Shown here: positions 33,962 through 46,200 of the stretch, piece after piece
How positions within the stretch are numbered: the first letter of the stretch is position 1
How the letters are laid out: the number at the start of each line of letters is the position of its first letter
Source: Archivesica marissinica
Lineage: Eukaryota > Mollusca > Bivalvia > Venerida > Vesicomyidae
Assembly: GCA_014843695.1 (NCBI GenBank)
Contig: CM026386.1
Coordinates: forward strand, 12,575,213 to 12,639,212
DNA length: 64,000 nucleotides
Direction of reading: 5' to 3'
Translations under genes and position numbers: made by a program
The notes under the pieces: generated by a model
What the model was told of the DNA's origin: nothing
What the model saw: the letters and a program-made list of their open reading frames with translations, nothing else
The model's database searches: none

Positions 33962-34961
33962 NNNNNNNNNNNNNNNNNNNNNNNNNNNNNNNNNNNNNNN
34001 NNNNNNNNNNNNNNNNNNNNNNNNNNNNNNNNNNNNNNNNNNNNNNNNNNNNNNNNNNNNNNNNNNNNNNNNNNNNNNNNNNNNNNNNNNNNNNNNNNNN
34101 NNNNNNNNNNNNNNNNNNNNNNNNNNNNNNNNNNNNNNNNNNNNNNNNNNNNNNNNNNNNNNNNNNNNNNNNNNNNNNNNNNNNNNNNNNNNNNNNNNNN
34201 NNNNNNNNNNNNNNNNNNNNNNNNNNNNNNNNNNNNNNNNNNNNNNNNNNNNNNNNNNNNNNNNNNNNNNNNNNNNNNNNNNNNNNNNNNNNNNNNNNNN
34301 NNNNNNNNNNNNNNNNNNNNNNNNNNNNNNNNNNNNNNNNNNNNNNNNNNNNNNNNNNNNNNNNNNNNNNNNNNNNNNNNNNNNNNNNNNNNNNNNNNNN
34401 NNNNNNNNNNNNNNNNNNNNNNNNNNNNNNNNNNNNNNNNNNNNNNNNNNNNNNNNNNNNNNNNNNNNNNNNNNNNNNNNNNNNNNNNNNNNNNNNNNNN
34501 NNNNNNNNNNNNNNNNNNNNNNNNNNNNNNNNNNNNNNNNNNNNNNNNNNNNNNNNNNNNNNNNNNNNNNNNNNNNNNNNNNNNNNNNNNNNNNNNNNNN
34601 NNNNNNNNNNNNNNNNNNNNNNNNNNNNNNNNNNNNNNNNNNNNNNNNNNNNNNNNNNNNNNNNNNNNNNNNNNNNNNNNNNNNNNNNNNNNNNNNNNNN
34701 NNNNNNNNNNNNNNNNNNNNNNNNNNNNNNNNNNNNNNNNNNNNNNNNNNNNNNNNNNNNNNNNNNNNNNNNNNNNNNNNNNNNNNNNNNNNNNNNNNNN
34801 NNNNNNNNNNNNNNNNNNNNNNNNNNNNNNNNNNNNNNNNNNNNNNNNNNNNNNNNNNNNNNNNNNNNNNNNNNNNNNNNNNNNNNNNNNNNNNNNNNNN
34901 NNNNNNNNNNNNNNNNNNNNNNNNNNNNNNNNNNNNNNNNNNNNNNNNNNNNNNNNNNNNN
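33962..34961. other. Assembly gap, exactly 1000 N
   Basis: A round 1000-N run is a placeholder of unknown true length. It lies within the retrotransposon and 0.3 kb past the end of copy B, so the real distance between the duplication and the SRCR gene is unknown. ORFs reported across it (33898-35043, 33927-35090) are artefacts. Confidence 0.98.
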
Positions 34962-36722
34962 TTTTTCTGCTTGTTGTGTCAGAGGCTTTCTTGCCTTAAG
35001 GAAGCTGCCATATTTAGAGAAGTTTATACCTAGATATTTGTAAGAGTCTACAGTCTCAATAGGTGTTCCATCTACATTAAAGGAATACACGTTAGAGTTT
35101 CGACATCCGAATACAACAACTTTTGTTTTTTCAATATTTACTGTTAATTTCCAATTTGTGCAGTACTGTGAGAAGTCATCAAGATATTTTGAAAGGAAAT
35201 AGGATCCTCAGCCATAATAATTGTATCATCAGCATAATATTATAGTAGAATCATAATTTTTAGCATTGGTAATAGTTCTTGTGTTAGATCATTTAAATTT
35301 ATGCCAGTGTTATACTTTAATGTTAAGAGGTCTTCCAGATCATTGAGATATAGGTTAAAGAGCACGGGTGAGAGGTTTGCGCCTTGTCTTACACCGATGC
35401 TGCAGGTGAAGAATTCTGATCTCAGTGGTAGTGTTGGATTTTCAGGTATTGATGTCCTATGAGTTCCATCAACATGTAGAGTTTGTTTTTGGAGTGTTGA
35501 GTTACACACATGATTTAATGTTTTTGTACATGTATGTGCACAACTGTTTTCCTTTGGTGCCTAAGTAGCTCTATTATAGAGTTTAGAGTAAAAATATGAT
35601 CTAAAGTTGAATAATGTTTCCGATTTAATACATTTACTTATTTCATCTTCTGTAAATTGGTTATTTAAATCGTTGTTAGTGTTCTCATCAATGGCATATT
35701 CATCAGAGGATGTATATCTGTATTGTCAGTATTTACATATTTGAAATGGTCATAGCGATCTTGCAGGTTTGGAGATTGTATGCGGTTTTTTATATTAATT
35801 TTATTCACAAAATGCCAATAAGCCTTTGGCTTGCTTTTATGCATGTTTCTGAGTTTGCATTCATTAGCTTTGTAATATTTATTGATATATTTATTCATTG
35901 TATTTTTATAAAACTTGCAAGAGTGTGTTAGGGTCAGTTTATTATGTACACAAGGGTATTTATTATATCGTTTCCTTGCCTTAGTGTACATTTTCTTGGC
36001 CTTTTTGCAATCAGGACAATACCATTTATGTTTGTTACTTTGGAATTAACTATGTGGTTTATGTGAGAATGTTATTTCAGCTGTATTAACAAACATTGAT
36101 GATAATTTACAGGATAATAGATCCATTTGTTCTTGTGTGGGATTATTTTGCATGCTGTTTAATGTATGTGTTATTTCAGTTGTATTAATATTATGTATAT
36201 ATGAGTCTCTATCTTGATAGTTCCACCTACATTGTTTTGGTGGGTTGATATTTCAAGTGTGTTTAGTGTGAGTGTCTGTGTCAGGTACAGGTATGTTATT
36301 ATTTGTATTAATGTTACAGTTTATCACAGAGTGCCCGTCTGAGTACAGGCTGTCAAGTGATAATATTTCAAAACTGTTCAGTATAGAGAAGGCTTTAACA
36401 GAAGAGAGGAAATAGTCTAGTACAGATGTGTTTCTAAACGTCGTTTTACCAACAAGGGCATCAGCCCCAAATATTCCATTCACTATTACTAGGTTATTAT
36501 TTTCACATCGATCAATGAGCCTGTATCCATGATTATTTGTTCAGTGATCCTGGGATCTCCTGTCTAGTTTAATATTATGTGTTTCAATATTACTTTTTTG
36601 ATCAATAAAGTTTGTTAATTCTGTATCAGAGTCAAAGAAATTTGATAAAAAATCATCATTTGTCGAATAATCTGGAAGATTTGAGGTCCGACTATTAAAA
36701 TCACCGGAAGCAAGTTTTAGCA
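34962..36722 (-). mobile_element. Degenerate non-LTR retrotransposon (APE endonuclease plus reverse transcriptase), cut by the gap
   Basis: On the minus strand, 36722-36541 encodes an endonuclease segment (SGDFNSRTSNLPDY) and 36530-36253 more of it (LVIVNGIFGADA ... SDGHSVI). 35991-35665 encodes the linker before RT. 35509-35240 has SIGVRQGANLSPVLFNLYLN, about 35240-35200 YADDTIIMAEDP, and 35090-34962 VDSYKYLGI. Frame breaks separate the pieces, so it is dead. The 5' side is truncated against a SINE fragment at 36721; the 3' end is in the N gap. The clade is not assigned. Confidence 0.85.
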
Positions 36723-36785
36723 ACTTATATTAATCACTCTCGTTGGCTCGGATGTAAGCGTATATATGGTCATTCATAGCGATTT
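36721..36785 (-). mobile_element. SINE tail fragment at the retrotransposon edge
   Basis: caacttatattaatcactct then a diverged stretch; matches the tail of the 38303 family in reverse. Confidence 0.5.
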
Positions 36786-36912
36786 GTTTAATATAGATTT
36801 ATTTAAATTCCATCCTGTTGTTCATTCTGGTAGTCACACGTTTTGGGTAGGGGGAATCATTTAGGTTCGCTTGGAGATCAAAAGACACATTTGTTCAACC
36901 TAACTATACATA

Positions 36913-37089
36913 TGAATACAGTCAACCCTGTGTTAAAAGCAGCCAACCAAAGGAATCACAGAAGGTGGCTGCTAAGCACAGCTATGTGGCTGCTTACTAA
37001 AGGTCAGATGTATAATAAAACAACATATTGGGAATATAGAATCTGGCTGCGTAATACAGGTTGGCTGTTTAATACAGGTGACTGTATAT
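36913..37089. mobile_element. Second copy of the 'cagtcaaacctgt' MITE
   Basis: Ends tacagtcaaccctgtg and caggtgactgtata. It lies immediately past the last visible SRCR exon donor. Confidence 0.78.
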
Positions 37090-37092
37090 TAC

Positions 37093-37262
37093 CAGTGGTG
37101 CAAGCAATGGCTATCGTGTTGTTGCATGGCTGTGTGTGCTCATAGTATCCTTTCTTGTGATAGGTGCATTGGCTTAAATTACTCTCGCTTCCCTGACACT
37201 CCACATGCCCAATCAGTATGCTCGCATTGGCTATATCCACACTATGAAATCCCACTCCTGAC
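37093..37262 (-). CDS. SRCR domain 5, second-half exon (last visible exon)
   Basis: The acceptor is atgtttccag and the donor ACTG|GTAATA, 56 codons: VGFHSVDIANASILIG, VECQGSESNLSQC, QPCNN and AIACTT. A MITE begins about six bases into the following intron (36913-37089). No further exon was recognised before the retrotransposon and gap. Confidence 0.88.
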
Positions 37263-40200
37263 CTGGAAACATTAAGCATCATAATTTCATTATTACTTAG
37301 ATACGAATGTTAGCCTATTTTGTGCCGTTATTTACCTACCACAATACCTTCTACCACCCAGGTTGATACGACGTGTTTTCAAGTCTGATAATGCACTTAC
37401 TGGTTCGATATGGTAACAAGCCCGTATCAAACCAGAACAACCGTATTAGAACTAGTTTCCTGAGAAATAACGCATGCCATCGGTGCTAGTTTGTCTCCGT
37501 GTGTCAAATTGTACAGAGAAGAGATGTGTGTAGTTTCGTGGTAATATTACAATCGTTTTCGTGTATCTAATTCTTCATTAATTGTGATTTATTCCTGATA
37601 AATGTATAACGGAAAAAGCATTATTTCCACTATGAAATGTTCAAATACATATCAAAGTAATAAGGACGTTAAATTATTAAATGGCTAGTTTCACATCGGT
37701 TGAATGCTGATATCAAGTTACCTCCGGTCGATAATTAAACTGATATGAAACTAGCCACGTAATAACCTCTAAATATCAAACTCGCTGCCGGAAAGAAATA
37801 TATATATCTTAGCATAGTATATAACTATGTAAATTATAGAGAATAACAACTTATATACATGTATATATACATGCTAGAATTACTTTCGATTAAAAGGTAT
37901 TAACGCATCCTACTTGAATCCACGTGTCTTGCATGCTATATTAGTAGCTGTGGTATTCCAGCCGATAGCGCATATATGTCCCCATTCACCATCCACAAGA
38001 ACCTGTATCACACCCTCTGTACTGGACTGATCGTCCACTAATCTGATACCATCGATGCTATAGTCTTTGGTTAAAAAAGGCATAGTCAATATATTAGAAA
38101 TATTTGCAAAGGACCAATAGCCTATTAGTTAATGACTTTTATTTGGAATAGACCTGTAGTCACACTGGAATTTAATTACATTACAAAACAGGAAACAATC
38201 ATATCATATATTTCCAGTCTGATATTACGGTTGCTGGTTTGATACGGTCACGAGCCCGAATCAATCCAAATAAAGCCGTATCATAACTAGTTCATTTTAG
38301 CGATGTCCGATTAACGCAGTGGTTAGCGCGCTCGCTTCTCACCAATGCAACCCGGGTTCGATCCTCCGACCGGGATGTATGTGAGATGGTACGATGGGTG
38401 CCAGATCGGAGCGGTGGGTTTTCTCCGGGTACTCCGGTTTCATCGCACACGAATGATCCCATTTACGCATTCATCAGCGCCAATGAGAGTGATTAATATA
38501 AGGTGTTAAAACTTGCTTCGCAATCCTTGTAAAATAAATAAAATTTAAACCAAATAAAATCCTATCGGCGCTGTTACAATTATTCCTGTGTTATGTACCA
38601 TTCTTGAATTACATATTGTTTAAACTAAACTGGACACACATCTACTAGCACAATGAATGGTTCTAAAATTGCAAATTTAAATGTATTCCTTAGATTAAAA
38701 CCTTTATATCCCATTTAGGTTATAATATTCGATAATAAGGTGTGCATTTTCATAAAACTGTATATCGGTAGAATTTCAGGTTCCCTAAATGCTAAGTTCC
38801 CGAACTGCTCAAAAATAACAAACGATTAATACCAATATTTCAGGACCAATCGACATTGACAATAATATCATTTGTCATTTTCATACGTAAATGGAAGCAA
38901 TTGGTGCCTCTGTAAAGGTCAAGAGGAAGACATATAGTTTATATGGGGAATTATTCTGTACTGTACCTATCTCATCGAAAATGGATGAACACAATGTCTG
39001 TATGTAACCATTATAAAATATATAGAGGCCTATAGATGTTTTGTGTATCTAAAATACAATCCATATTTTAAGTAGGTTCCTCATCAGTTTAAGTGTACTA
39101 TTTAAAACATGTACAAATCGAAATTATATATTTTGTCCGAACTTTTATCACATGCTTTTAACCCTGCCTTCTATATTTTGTAATATTTTGATTTTTATTG
39201 TTATATGTGTGTTATGTTACATGTTTATGTATAGCGCTTTCGAACGTGTAATTTATATATGATAAGGGCGATCAATAAGAATGGTATAATAATAATAATA
39301 ATCACTTTTAATCAGATATAGAAGCAATTTTAGCAGAATGTATGCAAAACCAAAGACAATTAAAAGACGATTATGCTATATGAGGAATAATTTGATAATT
39401 GTAATAGTGGAGATATTATTTAAAGTTTACAAACAGTTTACTATGAAATGTAACACGTATCAGGTAGTGTGTACCTGTGGGGTATTGGTCAGTCATGGAT
39501 ATCAGGTATCGATTAGCTACGGATAGTGGACGCTTATGCCAAAAATAGTTGTACATGGCAACAAAAATTGTTTTAATTTTTGTTGTGGAAATTCCTTCAG
39601 AGTGTACTACAAACGATCTAGGAAAACACATTTCCATGTGGAGCATGTGCCCGGACCCCGCTACATTCCTTGAAGCCACATGTGAAATGTCATAGTTACA
39701 TTGCCTGTGTACGTTACTATTAACATAGCTTCTGACCTGACACCACACATAATGTGAAGCGAGACGACATGTTGTTTGCAACCATTTCTCGTGCAGCTGA
39801 TCCTTGGAAAATCTCTGATGGATATACTACATTAGAATGGCTGCCACATGGATCACACCGACCTTGAATCTCCGGGGCGGTGATATTCTGCATACACTGA
39901 GAGTAGTACATGCATAGCATCAAATAATGACCTGCATGGCAACTATCCCGTATCAAATCTCGCTGTGTAGAACTATAACACTAGCAAATGTTGCGTGTAC
40001 ACATGCACCTGCTGCTGGCGTCATACTATACATGTACATTCATAGCAAATAAACTAAACCAGGCCAGTGCTTACCCGAGCAATATAATTTGACTGTTCCG
40101 AATGTTGGACGGAGACAAATGCGACAGGACACTGGCTCATAAATATCGCTAGCGCATTCAGCCACATCCGATTCATGTCCCTTGCATGACAGGAACTCGA

Positions 40201-43200
40201 GTATGTATCGTCCTCCACCAATATCCCCATACACGGTGACAGCATAACCGTTGTATCTAAATATTAAACTGTCCATATTATTTATGTTTTAGGTTTTCGG
40301 CAACTATTAAAGCAGTTATGTATAACCATAAAGTCACAAATACAAGCGGAACATGTAATATATAAGTTTGTGTCAAATGGTTATCGAAATCAAGAGAGCC
40401 TCCGTGGTCGAGTGATTAAAGTCGCTGACTTGTATACCACTGTAATCTATTATCACTGATGGTCATGGGTTCGACACCGTGTTTCTTTATATGAAAATAA
40501 TTGGCAGTTGGTGGAGGTTGGTGTACCAAGTACTGGTTAACCGTTGGAGCCTGCCAAGGAAAGGTGTTGTTATGTAAACGTCCCGTCGCTCAAATGGGCA
40601 AACGGTAGCCATGTTAAATAAATTTAAATACATATATGTTTTTTTATCCAAATCACATAAGGGATTCGCATAGTCTAAATATATTTATGGAATTCAACAA
40701 TATAGCAACACATGATGTTCAGAGAAATGTGAGTGCTAAATCAATTAAATTACTCGACAATAGCAAAACGATAACAACAGCAGTCAAGCAGTTTTATTCC
40801 AAAGAAGTCTTCAACAGGGCTCGTGAAATTGTCAATTAAAATTCTGTTTATTAATGTTGCAACATTATTGACACATATTATTATCTATATTAATCAAGTT
40901 AGTGGTATGTATTTTGCATTTCGATTTGCATTCGAAGCACTACGATAAGTGGTGCCTCCGTGGCAGAATGGTTGCGGTCGTGGGCTTCAAACCACAAAGC
41001 CCCTCACCGCCGGTGGGTTCGAATCGCACCGAAGGTGTCGAATTCTTCCATGTGCGGAACCCATTCAGCTTCTACCCGGGTGTCCGTCCGTATCTGCAAT
41101 ACTGCTCGGAGGGGCATCCGGGGTCTTCCTCAACCATATAATAGCTGGAGAGCTGCCATATGATCTAACTCGGTGCAACATTATAGTGCAGTACATTTAG
41201 CCAAACAAATGACCGAACCAGAGAAAATAATTGAACAGATAGGGCACCTATATTTTATAAGGTTTCATCTTTCAGAAAAAATAGAATCTTTTTTTTCTGA
41301 GCTTGGTGGAAATATAATTTTGTTCAAGGTCAAGGTCACCAGGAATGGTAAAAGCATGAAGTGACGATATATAGCATTATCCAAATATATGTAGGCACAA
41401 ACAGTTAATACTCCCTAAATACTCATTTGAGTATAATGATGTAAACAAATTAAGAAAGTGTACAGTCATTTAAGGATGACCTTGATACCCATTGCAAGGT
41501 CAAAGTCAAATTTTTGACAACGTTTCACTTGCTTTACTGCTCTTATATGTATTATTATATTCAAAACGATTTATATAAGCTTTTATCCGGATACATTAAT
41601 ATTGTGCATGTAAACAGTAGTCTTAGAACTCGGTTTGAAGCAGACTTTGTAGTATACAGAACCGGGATTGTATCAATAATGGTAAGTAATACTACTGAAC
41701 ATATTAAGAATTCATATATCTGAGTCATAATCAAACATTTTGTAATATTGTAAGCATATTTTCAGTAATACATAATTATTCTAAACATTTCGAACTGGGT
41801 ACTTGTTCCTTCTATATCATGACATGTCACGTTCTCTGTTAGATACATTAAATGAACTAGGGATTTTTTGTTCCTATCGGGACGTGCTACGGTATGAACA
41901 GAACGCAGCCTTGACACAAACTCTTGAAATTCCAATATGCGCTGACGACTCATTTGTGCAGTTCATGGCCGAAAATGGTGACGATAACATCCGAACTGAA
42001 TACATGTCATGGGATGGGCATAATTGCGAACGTTACCCCAGAAAGCTGATCCAAAAAGGTTATTCCTAGGGTAAACCTTTCTACTTCTGATATTGTGGAA
42101 ATGACAAGAATCAGAATACACTACCGAATCCCGATGAAAAATGAAGTTAGTGTTTAAAGCATTGCCGAAGTCTATCATAGAAGACAAGACGTACAATATA
42201 GACATACTTTGGAAGATACCGTGGTTACTAAGACCGAAGTCATCACTATGGAATGGCACCGTGCAGGTGATTTACGCTAAAAGTCACCCAGGTGCTTCCT
42301 CTACATTCTTCATGCCGATGATTGACATGGATCCATCAAATGACACTTGTATATACTCCACCCTCGTCTTTGTAACAGAACAAGCACAGACATATAACGA
42401 CACACATGTATTGACATTTGATCAGCCATTTTGATGGAAGGCTCAATGCCTAATAGACACAGAGACACATAATAGCCATGTAAAGAAGATAGTTCTTCGG
42501 TTGGGTGGACTTCATATGCAGATGAGCTACATGGGTTCCATAGCCCATCTTATGACTGACTCAGGTCTGAAAGAGCTATTTCAGACAGTGTATGCAGATA
42601 ACACTGTTCCACACATGCTAAGTGGCAAAGCAATTTTACGAGCTGTACGAGGCCATGCCTTGGCAGAATTGGCACTCGGTATCATTCTTGTGTATATCTG
42701 CTTTGACATCGACTTATCCAGCTACATTGGTGTAGAGACGCAGACGGATAGCAATGGATTGTGAATTTGGAAGATCAGAACACTGAAGATGAAGTGGATG
42801 CAATACATCCTGACAGAGAAAATGGAGAAAGAGAAAGATGATTTGATTGATAGTACAGAAGTATGTGAATAAATTGATGAAGCTATGAACGTGTTAGATA
42901 CCCTGATGAAGATGAACAAAAACATGGATATTAAGATTGCGGTGAGATCTGATATTGCTACGAATTTAGCACACACATGGAAATCTAAACTAGAAGAAAT
43001 GAAAAGTAAAGGAAGAACATCATATCTCTGGGTACAATACATATAAATGCTTGTCATCTTGAAGAAATTCATCAAGACTGAAAGAACAGGCGACTGGCGA
43101 TTACACCTCCAAGCTGTTTTGGATATGCTTCCATACATGGCTGCATCTGGACATAATGCCTATACAATATCATTACACATCTACTTGTCCAACATGCTTG

Positions 43201-46200
43201 ACTTACAAAGTGACGGAGTGAAATATGCTGGACAGGTCTTAGTACAGATCACATAATTGAACAGGTCCTGATGAGGTGTATAAAAACAGTTGGTGGACTG
43301 ACTCGGGGAAGAGGGTCCAATGAGCTACAAAGGACAATGTGGGTTTTGTCTCGACCTGGTTGTTCGGAAATAAATTATGCCATGCAACAACTAATTGGAA
43401 AGCAAATCGTAAAAAGCGAACAACATGGGGATTGCGGAAAGTCTAGACTTGCAAAAGATGATAATGATATAAGAGTGATGGCTGATTATTTGGTGAACAG
43501 AATCCCGTTTACACCGGAACCTGAGCTGATAAGTATATCAAATGGTGTAGTGGCCGATGAAAGAGTGTCAGTGGATAAGGCAAATGAAATCGGTAAAGCT
43601 ATACTCACCGATATGACAGGCAAACCGGCAGAATCTAATGTGTTCAGAAGAAACAAACAAGACATTCCTATGTGCGATGATGCAAATACAGAGATGAAAA
43701 ATGAAATAATCAGGGTAGACCCACAGCTTCTTTTTCAAAGAATGATATCAGCAGCTCACAACAAAAGTCCTAGGAGGATTTAGACATGTTTTTATCCCAT
43801 GAACTGTGTTCCTTCCCATCAGCATTGTTCGAGAGACCCAGCCTGATAAGTCAAGCAAAAAACAAGTCATCTCTCCAAACTGAAATGCTCAAGAAAGTTT
43901 CCAACAAACACAAACTAACTGGCCAGAACGCAAATGTATGCTATGTCTTAGATGGTTGTGTTCTACTGCAAAAGATCACATGGGAGAGAGGTCAAACATA
44001 CAAGGCCATAAAAGCCAGACGTATGTTAAATTTTAAGTCATGCACAGTCACTTTTGGTGTATATGAAGATGGAGCATCAACGAAAGACAATACACACCTG
44101 AGACGAACAGGCGGTCAAATTGGGGCTGAAATTAAAATTGAACTGGATATGATAATGAGTTCATAGAAACATCAGGTACGTCTAAACAAAAAGAACAGAC
44201 AGAAGTTTACACATTTATTGTCTGGTTATTTGGCGGAGGCTGGAGTGGATGTGATTAATGCCAAGTCAGATGCTGACTACTTAATAGTGAAATCAGCTCT
44301 AGATGCTTCGTTATGCCAGAATACAATTGTCGTTGGTGAAGACACTGATTTATTAGTAATGTTGTGCTACCATGCCAGGAACCTTGAGAATAGCATACAT
44401 CTTATGTCAGAAGGAAAAAAGAACAAATGCTGCAGTGTCAGAGAGGTCCAATAACATCTTGGCCCTGAAATATGTAACAATATACTTTTTCTACATGCAT
44501 TTCTGGGCTGCGACACAGTGTCCAAGCCTAGTGGCATTGGTAAGTCAGTAGCTCTGAAGACTTTCAAAGTTTGCTTCAGTTTTCAATGAGAATCTAGAAG
44601 ACATTACCAAGGATGATGTTGTTAATGCGGGTGAGGTTACAATGATATGCTTATATGGAGGCAATCCAGACCAAGTGACATTAAATCAACTGCGTGTTGA
44701 CTCGTTTCTGAGGAAAGTAGCCACTAACAATGTCTACATTGACCCGAAGTCTTTGCCACTTACAAGAAATGCCTGCAAGTATCACAGTTTAAGTGCATAT
44801 ATACACATGTTAGAATGGAAGGGAATCGTTATTGACCCAACTGGCTGGGAGTTGCACGGAAACATGATTGTTCCCCGACGAACTGATATGTCACCTGCTC
44901 CAGAGAAAATACTGAAAATAGTACGCTGTTCCTGCAAGATGGGCTGTAAAACCTCAGGTTGTAGCTGCAGAAAACTAGGGTTACCGTGCAGTGTTGTATG
45001 TCGGAACTGCAATCAGTCATGTACAAACTGGCCTAAACCTGATGAAATTAACGAGTGACAGTGATCAAAAATGATATACGTTTAAAGTATTATATTGCAA
45101 ACACATAATACATATATATTATAGCATACTGCGGGTTTTTAATCGAAATCACTGACCGATAATGTGTTCCATTTATACATATCCCTGAATTATGTTGTAG
45201 TAAACACTAAATGTTTAGACAAACAATGTACAGAAGTTGTCCTTGGAATTTAATATATTTTACAGAACACAAATCAATCTGCAAATAAAACACTACGTAT
45301 GTACGCAACTTTTTAAAAAAATTGATATTTCTGAAATTCATTAAAGAGCGTAAAATGTCCATAAAGGCAAGTTTTTTTGTTCACATAACATTCAAATTGC
45401 ATTTTTGCTATGTATATATATTATATTCATTACTTCCAAACTCTAAATCAAATATGTGTACCTTCATATTTTGTAGAAAAATTAATTCCAGAAATTCCTG
45501 GTAAAAATTTCGAAAATATGTGAAAGTGCAATTTCTCTTTATTTCCACCAAGTGTTGAGAAAAATATTTTATTGTGTCATATTACACAGGCTTTTGACAT
45601 AACAAAACCATTATTCCCATTTCTGTTCAAATTGTCCCTACCCCAATGTCCTATGTGTACTGTACTAAAACCACATACCGCTAACACAAACAAACATAAG
45701 ATTAATATGACTCCAAGTTCGTCATATACTAGTATATGTTTCATTTGGCTAATTAATGTGAGTAGGATTCAATCATACCCAAATCCAAGAATACTGCATA
45801 TGGTTTTTGCTGTGACGTCAGATACATCTTTTCCAATACGCATCCATTTATGCATGTAATACGCAACAAAAACACCTTCGTATGCTTTGTTGTTGGACGG
45901 AATAATCTTCCCTGCAACTTAATTTAAAATAAACTGTAACATATGGATATAGCGTATAAACGCCAGTGTTCGATCCTCGCACCGGGAAGCATGTGGTTGT
46001 ACTGTGGTCGCCAAAACGGACAGGTGTGGATTCTCCAGGTACTCCGGTTTCCTCCTACACGAATGACCACATATAAGCGTTCATCCAGGGCCAACGAGAG
46101 TGATTAATATAAGTCGTTGTTTCGCAATTGTTAATTCACAATATCGTTAAAAAAGACAATTTTAAATACATATGTAAGTATGCCCATCCGGCCGTCCGTA

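Noticed and set aside
33898..35090. 381-387 aa ORFs consisting mostly of X
   Set aside because: They span the N gap; only the minus-strand start (YSFNVDGTPIETVDSYKYLG) has meaning, as a retrotransposon RT remnant.
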